Shown piece by piece: positions 18,210 to 27,955 of a stretch of 64,000 bases of DNA (positions are counted from its first letter, which is position 1; each line of letters begins with the position of its first letter). Source of the DNA: Leptospira sp. 96542 (GTDB taxonomy: Bacteria; Spirochaetota; Leptospiria; Leptospirales; Leptospiraceae); contig JARJFC010000015.1 of NCBI GenBank assembly GCA_029310945.1, positions 1 to 64,000 of the forward strand, given 5' to 3'. The position numbers and the translations under genes are program-made. The notes beneath the pieces are model-generated. The model saw only the letters and a program-made list of their open reading frames with translations. It was not told where the DNA came from and ran no database searches.

Positions 18210-18539
18210 TTACCCCTTTATAATTTCGTTTTGGATGGAAATCGCATCTGGATGGTTTTTTTGGAGAGAGTGGAGAGCTAGTTCTGTCATTTCGAGCAGA
18301 GTTTGGAACTTTCCTTTCCTATCCTCACTCAGGAGGAACTCTAAAAAACCGTCTTTTTTTGTTTCAGAAGCCAATGCTCTTTGGACAACTAGGTAGGAAT
18401 GAACACTCTGAGTGAGAGTGGAAACACCTGCACATAGTAAATTTTCACCAAGATTACCGTAAGCTTTTGGTGAATGTCCTTCAATTTGGATCCCTGCGAT
18501 TTGCCCTCCTTGTTCTTTGAATATGATGCAGTTTATCAA
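18210..18539 (-). CDS. prp: Ribosomal-processing cysteine protease Prp-like protein
   Basis: This 109-residue protein shows the Prp pattern: I-E-G-H22-S-P-x-A-Y-G then G-E-N-L-L-C36-A-G-V-S-T-L, giving the His/Cys catalytic pair. It is set between rplU and rpmA as usual. In Staphylococcus and other Firmicutes Prp cuts a short N-terminal extension off L27; here L27 has none, so the substrate must differ or the role has changed. The start is 1 base after the rplU stop. Confidence 0.88.
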   Translation of the reverse strand: MINCIIFKEQGGQIAGIQIEGHSPKAYGNLGENLLCAGVSTLTQSVHSYLVVQRALASETKKDGFLEFLLSEDRKGKFQTLLEMTELALHSLQKNHPDAISIQNEIIKG

Positions 18540-18848
18540 TTAACCGCTGATGGAAACCACTTGCAATTTTTGGAGTTGTTGTCTATGACCCCAAGATCGT
18601 TTGTAGTTTTTGCGTTTTTTGTATTTAAAACCGTGGATTTTATCACCCTTGCAGTCTTCCAATACTTTGAGTGTTACTTTGGCGCCTGAAAGTGCAGGCG
18701 AACCAATGTTCACTTTGTTGTTGTCAGAAAGGAGAAGGACTTTCGCGTCAAGGGTATTCCCTACAGTGATTCCTGTTTTATCTGCTACAAATACTTGTTC
18801 AGGAGACACTTTAAATTGTTTGGCTCCAAGTTCAATGATGGCGAACAT
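18540..18848 (-). CDS. rplU: 50S ribosomal protein L21
   Basis: This 102-residue protein matches bL21: it begins [14 protein letters not shown] and ends with the basic [16 protein letters not shown] rRNA-binding tail. It is the first gene of the rplU-prp-rpmA block, divergent from typA with a 113-base gap. Confidence 0.97.
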   Translation of the reverse strand: MFAIIELGAKQFKVSPEQVFVADKTGITVGNTLDAKVLLLSDNNKVNIGSPALSGAKVTLKVLEDCKGDKIHGFKYKKRKNYKRSWGHRQQLQKLQVVSISG

Positions 18849-18884
18849 ATTTCTATCCTAATCTCTTTCTCGTGTGGTTCTTAC

Positions 18885-18913
18885 CAAGATTTCCGAGTGG
18901 GTGCCGTTGTCAA
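18885..18913 (-). promoter_or_regulatory. Possible rplU promoter
   Basis: A perfect -35 TTGACA (18913-18908 on the minus strand) is followed after 17 bases by ATCTTG, a poor -10. It lies 37-65 bases before the rplU ATG in the rplU/typA divergent region. The -35 is convincing, the -10 is not. Confidence 0.35.
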
Positions 18914-18961
18914 CAAATCCACATCGACAGCCCAGAGGTTTTTAGATTTCTGGTAAAAATA

Positions 18962-20761
18962 ATGGAAATTCGCAATATCGCAATCATAGCACACGTCGAC
19001 CACGGCAAAACAACTCTCACCGATTGTATCCTCCGCCATACGGGCGCAGTCACTGCCAAAGAAGACAGAGAACGAATCATGGATTCAAACGCATTGGAAC
19101 AAGAAAAGGGGATCACCATCCTTGCCAAAAACACTTCAGTGAAGTATAAGGGCACTCGGATCAATATCCTCGATACACCAGGGCACGCCGATTTTGGCGG
19201 CGAGGTAGAACGAGTTCTATCCATGACCGATTGTACCCTCCTCCTTGTGGATGCCTTTGATGGCCCCATGCCACAGACTCGGTTTGTACTCGGAAAATCT
19301 CTCCAACTAGGACACAAACCCATCGTGGTAGTGAACAAAGTGGATAGAGAAGGCGCAAGGCCTAGTTTTGCAGTGGATAAGGTATTCGACCTCTTCTCCG
19401 ATTTAGGAGCTACAGAAGAACAATTGGATTTTCCCATCATCTATGCTTCTGCCAAACAAGGTTGGGCGGTGAATGAACTTGCTGAATCCCCTGGTTCAAA
19501 CATCGAGCCACTACTGGATAAGGTTCTCTCCCATGTTCCTCCCGTCAAAACGGACGACACACGTCCCCTCCAATTCCAAGTTGTGGCTCTTGACTATAAC
19601 GAATATGTGGGTCGGATTGCCATCGGAAAGATCTATGCTGGATCAATCAAAAAGGGTCAGGATGTAACACTCGCAAAAACAGACGGCAAAACAGCAAACT
19701 ACAAAATCACAAAATTATTCGGATACGAAGGTTTGCAACGTTACGAAATCGATGAAGCTTTCTCGGGAGACATCGTTGCCATTGCGGGGATTCCTGATAT
19801 GTTCATTGGTGACACTGTGTGCGATTTGGGAAACCCCATCCCACTACCAGCCATCCAAGTGGAAGAACCAACCGTTTCCATGTTCTTTATGATCAACAAC
19901 TCTCCATTTGCAGGAAAAGAAGGAAAATTTGTCACCACAAGGAACCTCAGGGAACGTCTTGATCGGGAACTCGAAACAAACGTTGCCTTAAAATTGGAAG
20001 AAACAGACGACAAAGATCGTTTTAAGATCCTTGGGAGAGGTGAACTCCATCTTTCGATATTGATTGAAACCATGAGACGAGAAGGTTATGAACTGCAAGT
20101 TTCAAGACCAGAAGTCATTCTAAAAACCAACGAAGTGGGTGAAAAAACAGAACCTTACGAAAGTTTGGTGATGGATCTTCCAGAACAGTTTTCTGGGGCA
20201 GTGATCCAAGAACTAAACCGTAGAAAAGGCGAACTCCAAAGTATGGAAACTCATACCTCTGGGATCACTCGTGTTGAGTATGAAATTCCAACCCGTGGGA
20301 TCATTGGTTTCCGTGGTCATTTTATTTCTGAAACCCGTGGAGAGGGGGTAATGTCTAGCCGATTCCTCCGCTATGATAAGTTCAAAGGAGAAATCCCTGG
20401 GCGTAAGAACGGGGCTCTCATTTCTATGGATTCGGGAGAAGCAACAGCTTATGCACTCTGGAAGGTACAAGAAAGGGGAGAACTTTTCATTGAACCGCAA
20501 GTGGCCGTCTACCCTGGTATGATCCTCGGTTTGAATGCCCGTGACTCCGACCTCGAAGTGAACCCAGTGCGTGAAAAGAAATTAACAAACGTTCGTGCAT
20601 CGGGTTCAGATGAGGCCATTCGTTTGACTCCACCCAAAAAACTCACTTTGGAACAGTCCATTGAATTTTTGGATGACGATGAACTTTTGGAAGTAACCCC
20701 ACAAAGTTTACGACTCCGCAAAAAAGTTTTGGATTCGAATATGAGAAAAAGATCCAAATAA
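18962..20761 (+). CDS. typA: Translational GTPase TypA/BipA
   Basis: From the ATG at 18962 ([19 protein letters not shown]) the protein has 599 residues, the usual length for BipA; the frame extends upstream but without homology. G motifs are [21 protein letters not shown] and NKVD. The elongation-factor-like domains follow, with the BipA-specific C-terminal region ([28 protein letters not shown]). BipA helps 50S assembly and growth under cold or stress. A strong terminator follows. Confidence 0.96.
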   Translation: MEIRNIAIIAHVDHGKTTLTDCILRHTGAVTAKEDRERIMDSNALEQEKGITILAKNTSVKYKGTRINILDTPGHADFGGEVERVLSMTDCTLLLVDAFDGPMPQTRFVLGKSLQLGHKPIVVVNKVDREGARPSFAVDKVFDLFSDLGATEEQLDFPIIYASAKQGWAVNELAESPGSNIEPLLDKVLSHVPPVKTDDTRPLQFQVVALDYNEYVGRIAIGKIYAGSIKKGQDVTLAKTDGKTANYKITKLFGYEGLQRYEIDEAFSGDIVAIAGIPDMFIGDTVCDLGNPIPLPAIQVEEPTVSMFFMINNSPFAGKEGKFVTTRNLRERLDRELETNVALKLEETDDKDRFKILGRGELHLSILIETMRREGYELQVSRPEVILKTNEVGEKTEPYESLVMDLPEQFSGAVIQELNRRKGELQSMETHTSGITRVEYEIPTRGIIGFRGHFISETRGEGVMSSRFLRYDKFKGEIPGRKNGALISMDSGEATAYALWKVQERGELFIEPQVAVYPGMILGLNARDSDLEVNPVREKKLTNVRASGSDEAIRLTPPKKLTLEQSIEFLDDDELLEVTPQSLRLRKKVLDSNMRKRSK

Positions 20762-20790
20762 AAGATTCCTCACAAACGCTTCAGAAAATC

Positions 20791-20829
20791 AAAAGGGCTC
20801 TGTTTTTTAGAAAACAAAGCCCTTTTTTT
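20791..20829 (+). terminator. Rho-independent terminator after typA
   Basis: AAAAGGGCT and AGCCCTTTT form a stem extended by TGTTTT/AAAACA, ending in a run of seven T. The stem is also A-rich on its 5' side, so it may stop the convergent AsmA-type transcript too. Confidence 0.85.
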
Positions 20830-20856
20830 ATGAGGTTAGGTTCTGAATTAAAATTT

Positions 20857-22293
20857 TCAGAATCCAAGTCCTTTCAACGCATCCGATGCCCCTGGGATTT
20901 TTTTAAGTGCTTCATTTGCTTTTCCTTTGATGACATCCTTTACGGCTCCACCGATGAGATCCGTTAAAGATCCGATGGACACTCCCAAATCAACTTTTGG
21001 GTTTCGAATGTCCCCATAGGTTTTGAAAGGGATGTTGAAACGATCGTCTTTTATGAGGTTTCCCAAGATTTTATCCCGAAAAACTTTGGGATCACCTTGG
21101 CCTTTTATGGCTTCTTTGATTTTGGCATCCACACCCGCAATGGATTTTTTCGATTCATCCTCATCATACAAAATACCCATCCGCATTTCATGGTAATTGG
21201 TGGTGGTAACAATATAAGATCCTTTCACAATCTGTAAGTCATAGTTTTTTGTGGGAAATGTGGGTTCATCCAAAAATGTCACCTTCCCATTGCTATATTC
21301 TACATTAAACTTGACATCCTTTTCCAAAATGGCTTTTTCTTTGAGTTTATCGAGTTTGAGCCCCGCATTTTCTAAAATGGGTAATTCCCCTGCAATGGCA
21401 TCAAAGGCAGCAAAACCAGAAATGAAACTGGATTCTAACATCTTTACTTGGTAGTTCACTTTTGGATTTACGAGCCCAGTTTTTACCACAAACGGGGTCA
21501 CTTTACCTTCCGTATCTAGTAAAAACATGGCAGATTCTTTTTTGTTTTTTCCTATGATGGTAACATCGGCATCAAAGTTCACGTTTATTGAGTTATGCGA
21601 AGGCAAGTCGGATCCGTCTATGTCGATGTTCGTTAGTTCTAAGTCCAAATCTTTTACTTGGATGACTTGCCCAGTTTTTCGCATACTGATAGTTACATTG
21701 CCGTCTTGGATTCCAACAAGGTTCATGTTTATGGCAATGGGTATGTCTTTGATAGAAAAAGGACCTGAAGGAGTTTCGTTTTTCGCTTCTTCTTCCTCTT
21801 TTTTCTTTTCATCCATTGCCTCACTTGAGAGCGCTTCGTTTGGTTGCCCATTTACAATTTTTGGAGTTTTGAAGAGAGGGGTGAGGTTATTACCTCCGTC
21901 CTCATACATCACTAGGGAAATTTCTGGTTCCTTTAAAACAAGGGTATTGACTTTTAATTGTTTGGAAAATAATGCAAGAAAGGAAATTTTCACATCCACT
22001 TTACCAAGTTGGACAGTACCTTTGGTCAGTGGTTTTCTTTCTTCAAGCGGAGTGCCTTTGTTTGCAACGGCATCTCTAGGTGCGAGTATGATTCCTTCTA
22101 CCCCAATCCCCGATATAGCACTAAAAAGATTGATGTTCACTTTTTCAACCTGGGCTCTGACGTTCAGTGCCGATTCAATTTGACTCACAAGAAATCCATT
22201 TGTGATGAAACTCCCCGCAAGCACCAAAACAAGGACGAGCACCACAAGGATGAGTCCAAAAAATGCACCGATGGCAATACCAATTTTTTTCAT
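20857..22293 (-). CDS. AsmA-family envelope protein
   Basis: The protein has 478 residues from the ATG at 22293; GGAG sits six bases before it, and a TTG four codons upstream overlaps that site. One N-terminal transmembrane helix is followed by a long beta-rich periplasmic part. The AsmA-type opening is present (hydrophobic helix, then I-E-S-A-L-N-V-R-A-Q-V-E-K-V-N-I-N-L-F-S), with repeated V-D-V-K-x-S-x-L-A-L-F-type motifs. AsmA-like proteins are thought to bridge membranes and carry phospholipids. Lys/Glu-rich residues ~160-180 form a flexible linker. The exact role is unknown. Confidence 0.72.
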   Translation of the reverse strand: MKKIGIAIGAFFGLILVVLVLVLVLAGSFITNGFLVSQIESALNVRAQVEKVNINLFSAISGIGVEGIILAPRDAVANKGTPLEERKPLTKGTVQLGKVDVKISFLALFSKQLKVNTLVLKEPEISLVMYEDGGNNLTPLFKTPKIVNGQPNEALSSEAMDEKKKEEEEAKNETPSGPFSIKDIPIAINMNLVGIQDGNVTISMRKTGQVIQVKDLDLELTNIDIDGSDLPSHNSINVNFDADVTIIGKNKKESAMFLLDTEGKVTPFVVKTGLVNPKVNYQVKMLESSFISGFAAFDAIAGELPILENAGLKLDKLKEKAILEKDVKFNVEYSNGKVTFLDEPTFPTKNYDLQIVKGSYIVTTTNYHEMRMGILYDEDESKKSIAGVDAKIKEAIKGQGDPKVFRDKILGNLIKDDRFNIPFKTYGDIRNPKVDLGVSIGSLTDLIGGAVKDVIKGKANEALKKIPGASDALKGLGF

Positions 22294-22375
22294 GAATGTC
22301 TCCAAACCTTTCCATTGAAAGGAAGTGGAATCAAACTAAGGCAAAAAAGACGATTGTAAAGAAAAAAAACCGTTG

Positions 22376-22804
22376 TTATGGAATGAACCTAACGGAACTG
22401 ATAATGTTTGTCAACTGTTGGAAAAGTTCTTCTGTGATTTCTTCGTCTGTGTTGTATGTTGCAAGGATCATTCTTTCCTTATTGGCAATCATATACACCA
22501 TCCAAATCCTGTCCTCTTTCATAAATTCACAAGCCCGAATCGAAGATCCTTCGTTATTTTCGAACTGCGCCACCTTATCTTCATCATAATCAATTTCGTG
22601 GATCTTTAAATAATTTTCCAATTCCAAATTGACATCGAAGTTTTCTAGTTTGGATTCAAAGGCATACACTTGCATCGCTCCACCCCCATCGGGGTGAAAA
22701 AAGGCAGGAATTTCTTCGACCACCATTTGTTCCCAAGTGGCTGGGTAAAGTAGGGAATACCATCCTTGTGGGGATCGGAATTGTTTGTACATTGGTTTTT
22801 GCAT
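22376..22804 (-). CDS. DUF3805-like small conserved protein
   Basis: This 142-residue soluble protein without signal peptide has a W-Y-S-L-x-Y-P-x-x-W-E opening and alternating strands and helices. It resembles the DUF3805/PsbP-like small proteins common in Leptospira. AAGGG precedes the ATG at 22804. No catalytic motif is visible and its function is unknown. It is divergent from an outer-membrane barrel gene with a 49-base gap. Confidence 0.6.
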   Translation of the reverse strand: MQKPMYKQFRSPQGWYSLLYPATWEQMVVEEIPAFFHPDGGGAMQVYAFESKLENFDVNLELENYLKIHEIDYDEDKVAQFENNEGSSIRACEFMKEDRIWMVYMIANKERMILATYNTDEEITEELFQQLTNIISSVRFIP

Positions 22805-22853
22805 AAAGAAATCCCTTTTCTTTCCAATAAATCGTAGGAACTATGGTAGTAAA

Positions 22854-23864
22854 ATGATTTTCAAAGAAAGATTCGGTTTGGCATTGTTTTGTATTTTGGT
22901 TTCTTTGGGATCTTTCCAAAACCTTTCTGCACAATTTTCTGGTTACGAAAATTCAATCTCTTCTGCATACCTCGGAGGGCTTGGGTCAAATGGTTCCGTA
23001 TCTGTGAACGAACTTGGCTCTTTTTACGGCAACACAGCAGGGCTCGCAAGTAAAAATAGAAACCTTCTGGATGCAGGAGCCTATGCTGGTTATGCGAGTG
23101 GAGATGTTTCCTCCTTGTATCTCGCAGGTGGTGTTTATTTTGGTTTGGGTGAAAAATGGGGGCTTGGGTTTCGGGCAAAACCTGTATTCCAAAGGTCATT
23201 CCCTGCCAATGAACGATTTTCAAACCATGCCTTCCAAGGTATTTTTAGTTACCACCTAACGGATTCACTTTCCTTGGGGATTAATTTTGGCCCATCTGTT
23301 TCTGTACGCCCTGGGGGGTATAGTTCATATTCTTGGAATCTATCGTTCGGAATCCAATGGGAATTGGGGAAATGGAAAGTTGGTGGAATTCTGGAATCAC
23401 CCGGAGCCTACCGTTATGAAAAATATTTAGGTTCCATGTATTTAAAGGAAAGGCTCCCCGAACGTTTGTTTGCTGGTGTATCGTATGAAGTTATGCCTGA
23501 GTTCACAATTTTACTCGAAGGTTCCAGGATTTTTTGGGAAAATGCCTACTTTGATTTGAATGAAAACAATGAAAAACCTCCTTACCCCGTTAAAACTATG
23601 TTTGGAGGTAATCTTAGTTTTGCGATTGGTAAAAAAGACGAATTGCAATTACTTTTGGGGATCGGGCGCGAACACCGTGCAGAGGCATTCAGTCGATTGA
23701 AACCAATGGATACCGTTTCCACTGGAGTCTCAGGTCCGTTTTTTCCTTCTTTGGCGGGGGAAGGATTTTATTATTCGGTGTTTCTCATGCGGTCTGGTCT
23801 TGGGGTGAGAGAATCCGAAGGAGCTGAAACACGTTCAGGATTCCAATTCCAGAGTCGGTACTGA
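22854..23864 (+). CDS. Predicted outer-membrane beta-barrel protein
   Basis: From the ATG at 22854 the protein has 336 residues with a clear signal peptide (ALFCILVSLGSFQNLSA, cut before QFSGY). The mature part alternates short amphipathic strands such as WGLGFRAKPVF and LSLGINFGPSVSV. It opens with a G-N-T-A-G-L-A segment like the N-P-A-G-L-A motif of FadL/PorV-type barrels. A transport or secretion role is possible. It ends R-S-G-F-Q-F-Q-S-R-Y with an aromatic terminal residue, as usual for outer-membrane barrels. Confidence 0.65.
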   Translation: MIFKERFGLALFCILVSLGSFQNLSAQFSGYENSISSAYLGGLGSNGSVSVNELGSFYGNTAGLASKNRNLLDAGAYAGYASGDVSSLYLAGGVYFGLGEKWGLGFRAKPVFQRSFPANERFSNHAFQGIFSYHLTDSLSLGINFGPSVSVRPGGYSSYSWNLSFGIQWELGKWKVGGILESPGAYRYEKYLGSMYLKERLPERLFAGVSYEVMPEFTILLEGSRIFWENAYFDLNENNEKPPYPVKTMFGGNLSFAIGKKDELQLLLGIGREHRAEAFSRLKPMDTVSTGVSGPFFPSLAGEGFYYSVFLMRSGLGVRESEGAETRSGFQFQSRY

Positions 23865-23984
23865 TTGATTAAAAAATGGGCAAATTGCTTTTAAAAAAAT
23901 ATGCAACATAATACTTTGTTATAGAAATGTGCAGAATGTAGAGAATTATACGATACAAATCCTTTTTTATGCGTCTTGCTCAAA

Positions 23985-24000
23985 CGGTACGATTTTTGCA
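23985..24000 (+). promoter_or_regulatory. Sigma-54 (-24/-12) promoter candidate
   Basis: CGGTACGATTTTTGCA has the invariant GG (23986-23987) and GC (23998-23999) exactly ten bases apart. It matches the consensus T-G-G-C-A-C-R-N4-T-T-G-C-W except at the first T and one C. Transcription would start near 24010, giving a leader of about 15 bases that still holds AAAAGG before the ATG at 24026. The downstream genes include an ammonium transporter, a classic sigma-54 target. Confidence 0.55.
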
Positions 24001-24025
24001 CTAGTATAGCCAAAAGGTATCCATT

Positions 24026-25846
24026 ATGGTTGATTTTAAAGTATCAAAACGAATGCTCGTCAACTTCCGCGGACAAAACAAAGTCGTGGGAGGATTAACA
24101 GACAAAGATAAAATTGCAATCCTACTCTATATCTCCAAAGAATTCGCAAATTTGGACAGAGAGGAACAATTATTTTCAAAAGTCATCCTCATTTGCCAGG
24201 AGATTTTTGAATCCGATAACACAACCCTCAGACTTTGGGATGGAGAGTATTTAGTTCCTGTTAAATTTGTAAAAGAAACAGAACCCCCTCGTAGGAATTT
24301 GGTGGCAGGCGAAGGTTATTCAGGCACTGTTTTCCAAACTAAAAAACCAATCCTTGTCAACGATCTCACTCGTTCCCCTGATTTTTTTGATGAAGGCGAA
24401 AAAACTCGATCGGTCATGTGTGTTCCCATCATCCAAAAGGATGATATTTTGGGAACCCTCGCAGTTGAAAGTGACCGTGAAAATTTTTATATCCTCGACG
24501 ATTTGGAAATTTTAGAAGCCCTTACCTCGCAATTGGCACTCGCATTGTATGGAGTTCGGCTCATCGAAGGACTAGTCACTGCCAGAGCGCGGGAAGCCGC
24601 CATCCTCAATCAGTTGGAGTGGGATTTGAAGATGGGGCGCAATGTCCAAAGTCAAATTCTGCCGCAAGATTTGAGTGCTTGGAACGGAATCTATTTTGCC
24701 AGCCATTATGAACCAATGGCAGAAGTGAGTGGTGATTTGGTAGACATCGTGAGACAGGGACATTCACTCACAGCCATTAACATCGATGTGTCAGGTCATG
24801 GAATCCCAGCAGCCCTTGTGACGATGGCAATCCATCACCAATTCCGTAGGTCGGTCATGGCTGGCCTTGGGCTCACCGAAATCATGGAAGAGTTAGGCGA
24901 AAATCTCAGGGGTCAACTCCCAGAATCGACTTACTTCACTGCATTCATTGTTCGGATCTTTAGTGATTATACATTTGGTTATGTGAATGCAGGCCACCAA
25001 CGGATGGTACACTACAAAGCCTCGGATGATAATTTTGTCTCCTACGATACCAAAGGTGTTCCTTTGGGAATTTTGCCCGTTCGAAAGGCAGATTACGAAG
25101 AAAAACAAGGTAGGCTTGAACCTGGAGATTTTTTGTTCCTCAATTCTGATGGATACAGCGAACAAAGGAATATGCAAAAAGAAGAGGCGGGGGTAGAACG
25201 CATCCAAGCATGGCTCCACGATGAAAGGGAAAAATTGGTCGTGGAAGGTCGGGGGAAAGTGGATCTAAAAAAACTTTCTTCTAGGTTTATGGACAGGTTC
25301 CGCACCTACCAAGGGGATGCACCCATTGGCGACGATTTGTCTTATCTATTTTTGTATTGTGGGGATTCGATTCCTGAGGCTATCCATTATATACAGATGG
25401 CAAAACAGTCCAATGCAAAATTAAAAACGGATGAGTCCTATGCCCAAGCATTGAAAGCTTTTTCCATCGATCCTTCCCTCAAAGAAACTCTTATTTTTTT
25501 GGGAAAGATGTACTACCGAGACGGAAAATACAAAGAATCCATTCGGTATTTGGAAGAATATTTAAAAACTTCTGGAGACAACACGGCGAGTTCCCATTTT
25601 ATGATGGGGCGAGCTTATTACAAAGCAGGGATGATTTCGGAAGCCAAAAGAGCCCTAAAAATGGCAATTTCCAGTGATCATAGTTTTGCAAAAGCAAGTA
25701 TATTACTTGCACAGTGTTACTTAAAAGAAAATGCGAAACCAAAAGCGATAAAAGTATTACAACAAGGCGTAAAAAACACTCCACAAAATAACGAATTAAA
25801 AGCCTCTCTCGTGAAATTAGAAGCCATTTCGCAGAGAGCAAGTTAA
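24026..25846 (+). CDS. GAF-PP2C (SpoIIE-type) phosphatase with C-terminal TPRs
   Basis: This 606-residue cytoplasmic protein has a GAF domain (~30-190), a PPM/SpoIIE-type phosphatase domain (~215-430) and three or four TPR helices-turns (~440-606). Metal ligands of the phosphatase are visible: the Asp in EVSGDLVDI, D-V-S-G-H-G-I-P-A-A, NAGHQ, and DD in PIGDDLSYL. Such RsbU-like enzymes dephosphorylate an anti-sigma-factor antagonist in response to a signal on the GAF domain. Only 10 bases separate it from amt, so the two are probably co-transcribed. Its target protein is unknown; a STAS protein gene lies at 54473-54796 in this window. Confidence 0.85.
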   Translation: MVDFKVSKRMLVNFRGQNKVVGGLTDKDKIAILLYISKEFANLDREEQLFSKVILICQEIFESDNTTLRLWDGEYLVPVKFVKETEPPRRNLVAGEGYSGTVFQTKKPILVNDLTRSPDFFDEGEKTRSVMCVPIIQKDDILGTLAVESDRENFYILDDLEILEALTSQLALALYGVRLIEGLVTARAREAAILNQLEWDLKMGRNVQSQILPQDLSAWNGIYFASHYEPMAEVSGDLVDIVRQGHSLTAINIDVSGHGIPAALVTMAIHHQFRRSVMAGLGLTEIMEELGENLRGQLPESTYFTAFIVRIFSDYTFGYVNAGHQRMVHYKASDDNFVSYDTKGVPLGILPVRKADYEEKQGRLEPGDFLFLNSDGYSEQRNMQKEEAGVERIQAWLHDEREKLVVEGRGKVDLKKLSSRFMDRFRTYQGDAPIGDDLSYLFLYCGDSIPEAIHYIQMAKQSNAKLKTDESYAQALKAFSIDPSLKETLIFLGKMYYRDGKYKESIRYLEEYLKTSGDNTASSHFMMGRAYYKAGMISEAKRALKMAISSDHSFAKASILLAQCYLKENAKPKAIKVLQQGVKNTPQNNELKASLVKLEAISQRAS

Positions 25847-25856
25847 AGGACAAATT

Positions 25857-27272
25857 ATGAATCGAATGAGAATAGGATTATTGTTTTTAATTCTGATTTT
25901 CGCATCACCTGTGTTTAGCGAAAATGAATCTTTAAGTTTAGAGAGTTTATCAAAAGAAGTGACAAGTTTAAAAGCATCTTTGGAGGAATCCAATATTGCT
26001 CGTGTAACTTCTAAAGATGAAGCCAATTGGGTTTGGACCTGCATCGCAGCGTTTCTTGTTTTTTTCATGCAAGCTGGTTTTGCCTATGTGGAAGCAGGAT
26101 TTACCCGTGCAAAAAATGCAGTGAACATTTTAATGAAAAACTTCTCTGACTTAACAGCTGGGGCAATCGCATACTGGCTCATAGGTTTTTCACTTATGTT
26201 TGGATCTCAAATTTTTGACGGTTTTGGAATTGGTTCGCCAAACATTGCAGACAATTTATTGAATGCGGAGGACGGGACGATGAGTCCGGGCAACTATACT
26301 TTTTTTATGTTCCAAATCGTTTTTGCTGCCACAGCCGCAACCATTGTTTCTGGAGCCATGGCCGAAAGAACCAAGTTTGCTACATATTTGATTTTTTCCG
26401 TTGTGATCACAGCGTTCATTTATCCTCTGTTTGGTTCTCTCGCTTGGGGAGGTTTATTTGGTAAACCTGGTTTTCTGGAAAACCTATCGATAGGTGGCGG
26501 CGAAGGAGGGAAAGGATTTTTGGACTTTGCTGGTTCGACCGTTGTCCACAGTGTGGGAGCATGGGCAGGACTTGCAGGAGCCATTGTTGTTGGTCCAAGG
26601 TTAGGAAAATTCCAATCCGATGGTCGGGTGTATCCGATTTTGGGTCACAATATGTCCATGGCTGCACTCGGTGTTTTTATCCTTTGGTTTGGGTGGTTTG
26701 GTTTCAATCCTGGTTCCACAACTTCCATTGAGGGTGGTTCTTTTGCTCGGATTGCAGTGGTCACCCATATGGCTGCCAGTGCGGGGGCTTTGGGAGCAAT
26801 GTTTCTCACTTGGGTTTTGTTTCGAAAGCCTGAAATCGGCCTCACTCTGAATGGAGGGCTTGCTGGGCTTGTCGCCATCACGGCACCTTGCGATAACGTG
26901 AGCATTACAGGGGCTGTTGTCATTGGACTTGTGGCAGGGTTTCTTGTCGTCATCTCTGTGCTCTTTTTCGATAAACTGAAAATCGACGATCCAGTCGGGG
27001 CAGTTTCTGTCCACGGCGTTTGTGGCGCCTGGGGTACTCTCTCTGTGGGCTTTTTCAATTTAGAAACTGGACTTTTTTATGGCGGCGGTTTCGACCAATT
27101 GGTGGCACAGGCCATCGGTGTGGGAGTTGCCTTTGTTTGGGCATTTGGTGTTAGTTTTTTAGTGTTTTGGATTTTGAAACTAACGATTGGAATCCGAGTT
27201 TCTGAGGAAGAAGAACTCCTTGGACTCGATATTTTAGAACACGGAAACGAAGCTTACCCCGTTTCCAAATAG
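25857..27272 (+). CDS. amt: Ammonium transporter (Amt/MEP/Rh family)
   Basis: This 471-residue protein has a signal-like N-terminus (M-N-R-M-R-I-G-L-L-F-L-I-L-I-F-A-S-P-V-F), then an unusual ~35-residue helical/coiled-coil segment before the 11 transmembrane helices. Family marks include GFAYVEAGFTRAKN and the two pore His residues, in STVVHSVGAWAGL and SVHGVCGAWG. It moves ammonium across the inner membrane. No glnK gene is adjacent, contrary to the usual pairing. The phosphatase gene precedes it by 10 bases. Confidence 0.94.
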   Translation: MNRMRIGLLFLILIFASPVFSENESLSLESLSKEVTSLKASLEESNIARVTSKDEANWVWTCIAAFLVFFMQAGFAYVEAGFTRAKNAVNILMKNFSDLTAGAIAYWLIGFSLMFGSQIFDGFGIGSPNIADNLLNAEDGTMSPGNYTFFMFQIVFAATAATIVSGAMAERTKFATYLIFSVVITAFIYPLFGSLAWGGLFGKPGFLENLSIGGGEGGKGFLDFAGSTVVHSVGAWAGLAGAIVVGPRLGKFQSDGRVYPILGHNMSMAALGVFILWFGWFGFNPGSTTSIEGGSFARIAVVTHMAASAGALGAMFLTWVLFRKPEIGLTLNGGLAGLVAITAPCDNVSITGAVVIGLVAGFLVVISVLFFDKLKIDDPVGAVSVHGVCGAWGTLSVGFFNLETGLFYGGGFDQLVAQAIGVGVAFVWAFGVSFLVFWILKLTIGIRVSEEEELLGLDILEHGNEAYPVSK

Positions 27273-27310
27273 TCCTTGACCCAGGTTTTCTATGAGGGAA
27301 GCCTGGGAGA

Positions 27311-27955
27311 GTGTTCCGATTTTATATTTTTGGCCTCATTTTAATTTGTTTTGTTGGTTGTTTTGATTACGAAGAAACCATTCTTTTCCGAAAGGCAAAT
27401 TCGGGAACGGTTGAAATCGCATACACGGTCCCTTTAAAAAAGGATTCATTCCATTCCCTCATCAAATTTTTACCCACAACAAAAGAAGACATCCTAAACA
27501 ATCTCAAAAAAAAATCCAATGCAAACATCATCATTCGGGATTTTACATTCAGAGAATTGGAAAAATCAGAAATCACAGACATCTATTTCAAACGAAAGGG
27601 TAAGGTTTCTTATAAAATAGATTTTGATGAACCCTCCCAATTGGAAGGTGTACTACTCGGAAATTTTTCAATCAAAATCAAATCAAAATTAATAACGGTA
27701 AAAAGAGATTTTCCAAACCTCAAAGACAACCAAATGGATGAAGGGAATGTGGGTGAAAAAAAAATCATCTCAGAAACATCCAGACTACTGAGAGACGGAA
27801 GGATTCAGTTCAAAGTACTATTTCCTAAAGATTCAGAGTGTTCTTCCAACAGAGGATTTATCGGTCTTGGAAATTTGACTTACCAATTCCCTTTGCAAGA
27901 TAGTTTGGAAAACCCGGAAGCAAAATCCTGGGAATACAAAATCAGGTTTTTTTAG
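27311..27955 (+). CDS. Hypothetical lipoprotein
   Basis: This 214-residue protein starts at a GTG, 38 bases after amt. The N-terminus is a lipoprotein signal (F-G-L-I-L-I-C-F-V-G-C), with Cys17 as lipidation site. The mature part is Lys-rich with alternating strands; two later Cys are absent except C180-region CSSN. It resembles no family I can name. Its 3' end overlaps that of mqnA. Confidence 0.65.
   Translation: MFRFYIFGLILICFVGCFDYEETILFRKANSGTVEIAYTVPLKKDSFHSLIKFLPTTKEDILNNLKKKSNANIIIRDFTFRELEKSEITDIYFKRKGKVSYKIDFDEPSQLEGVLLGNFSIKIKSKLITVKRDFPNLKDNQMDEGNVGEKKIISETSRLLRDGRIQFKVLFPKDSECSSNRGFIGLGNLTYQFPLQDSLENPEAKSWEYKIRFF

Noticed and set aside
21527..22183. 218-codon + strand frame inside the AsmA-type gene
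   Set aside because: It is antisense to a gene with clear family features; Ser/Phe-rich composition is typical of a shadow frame.
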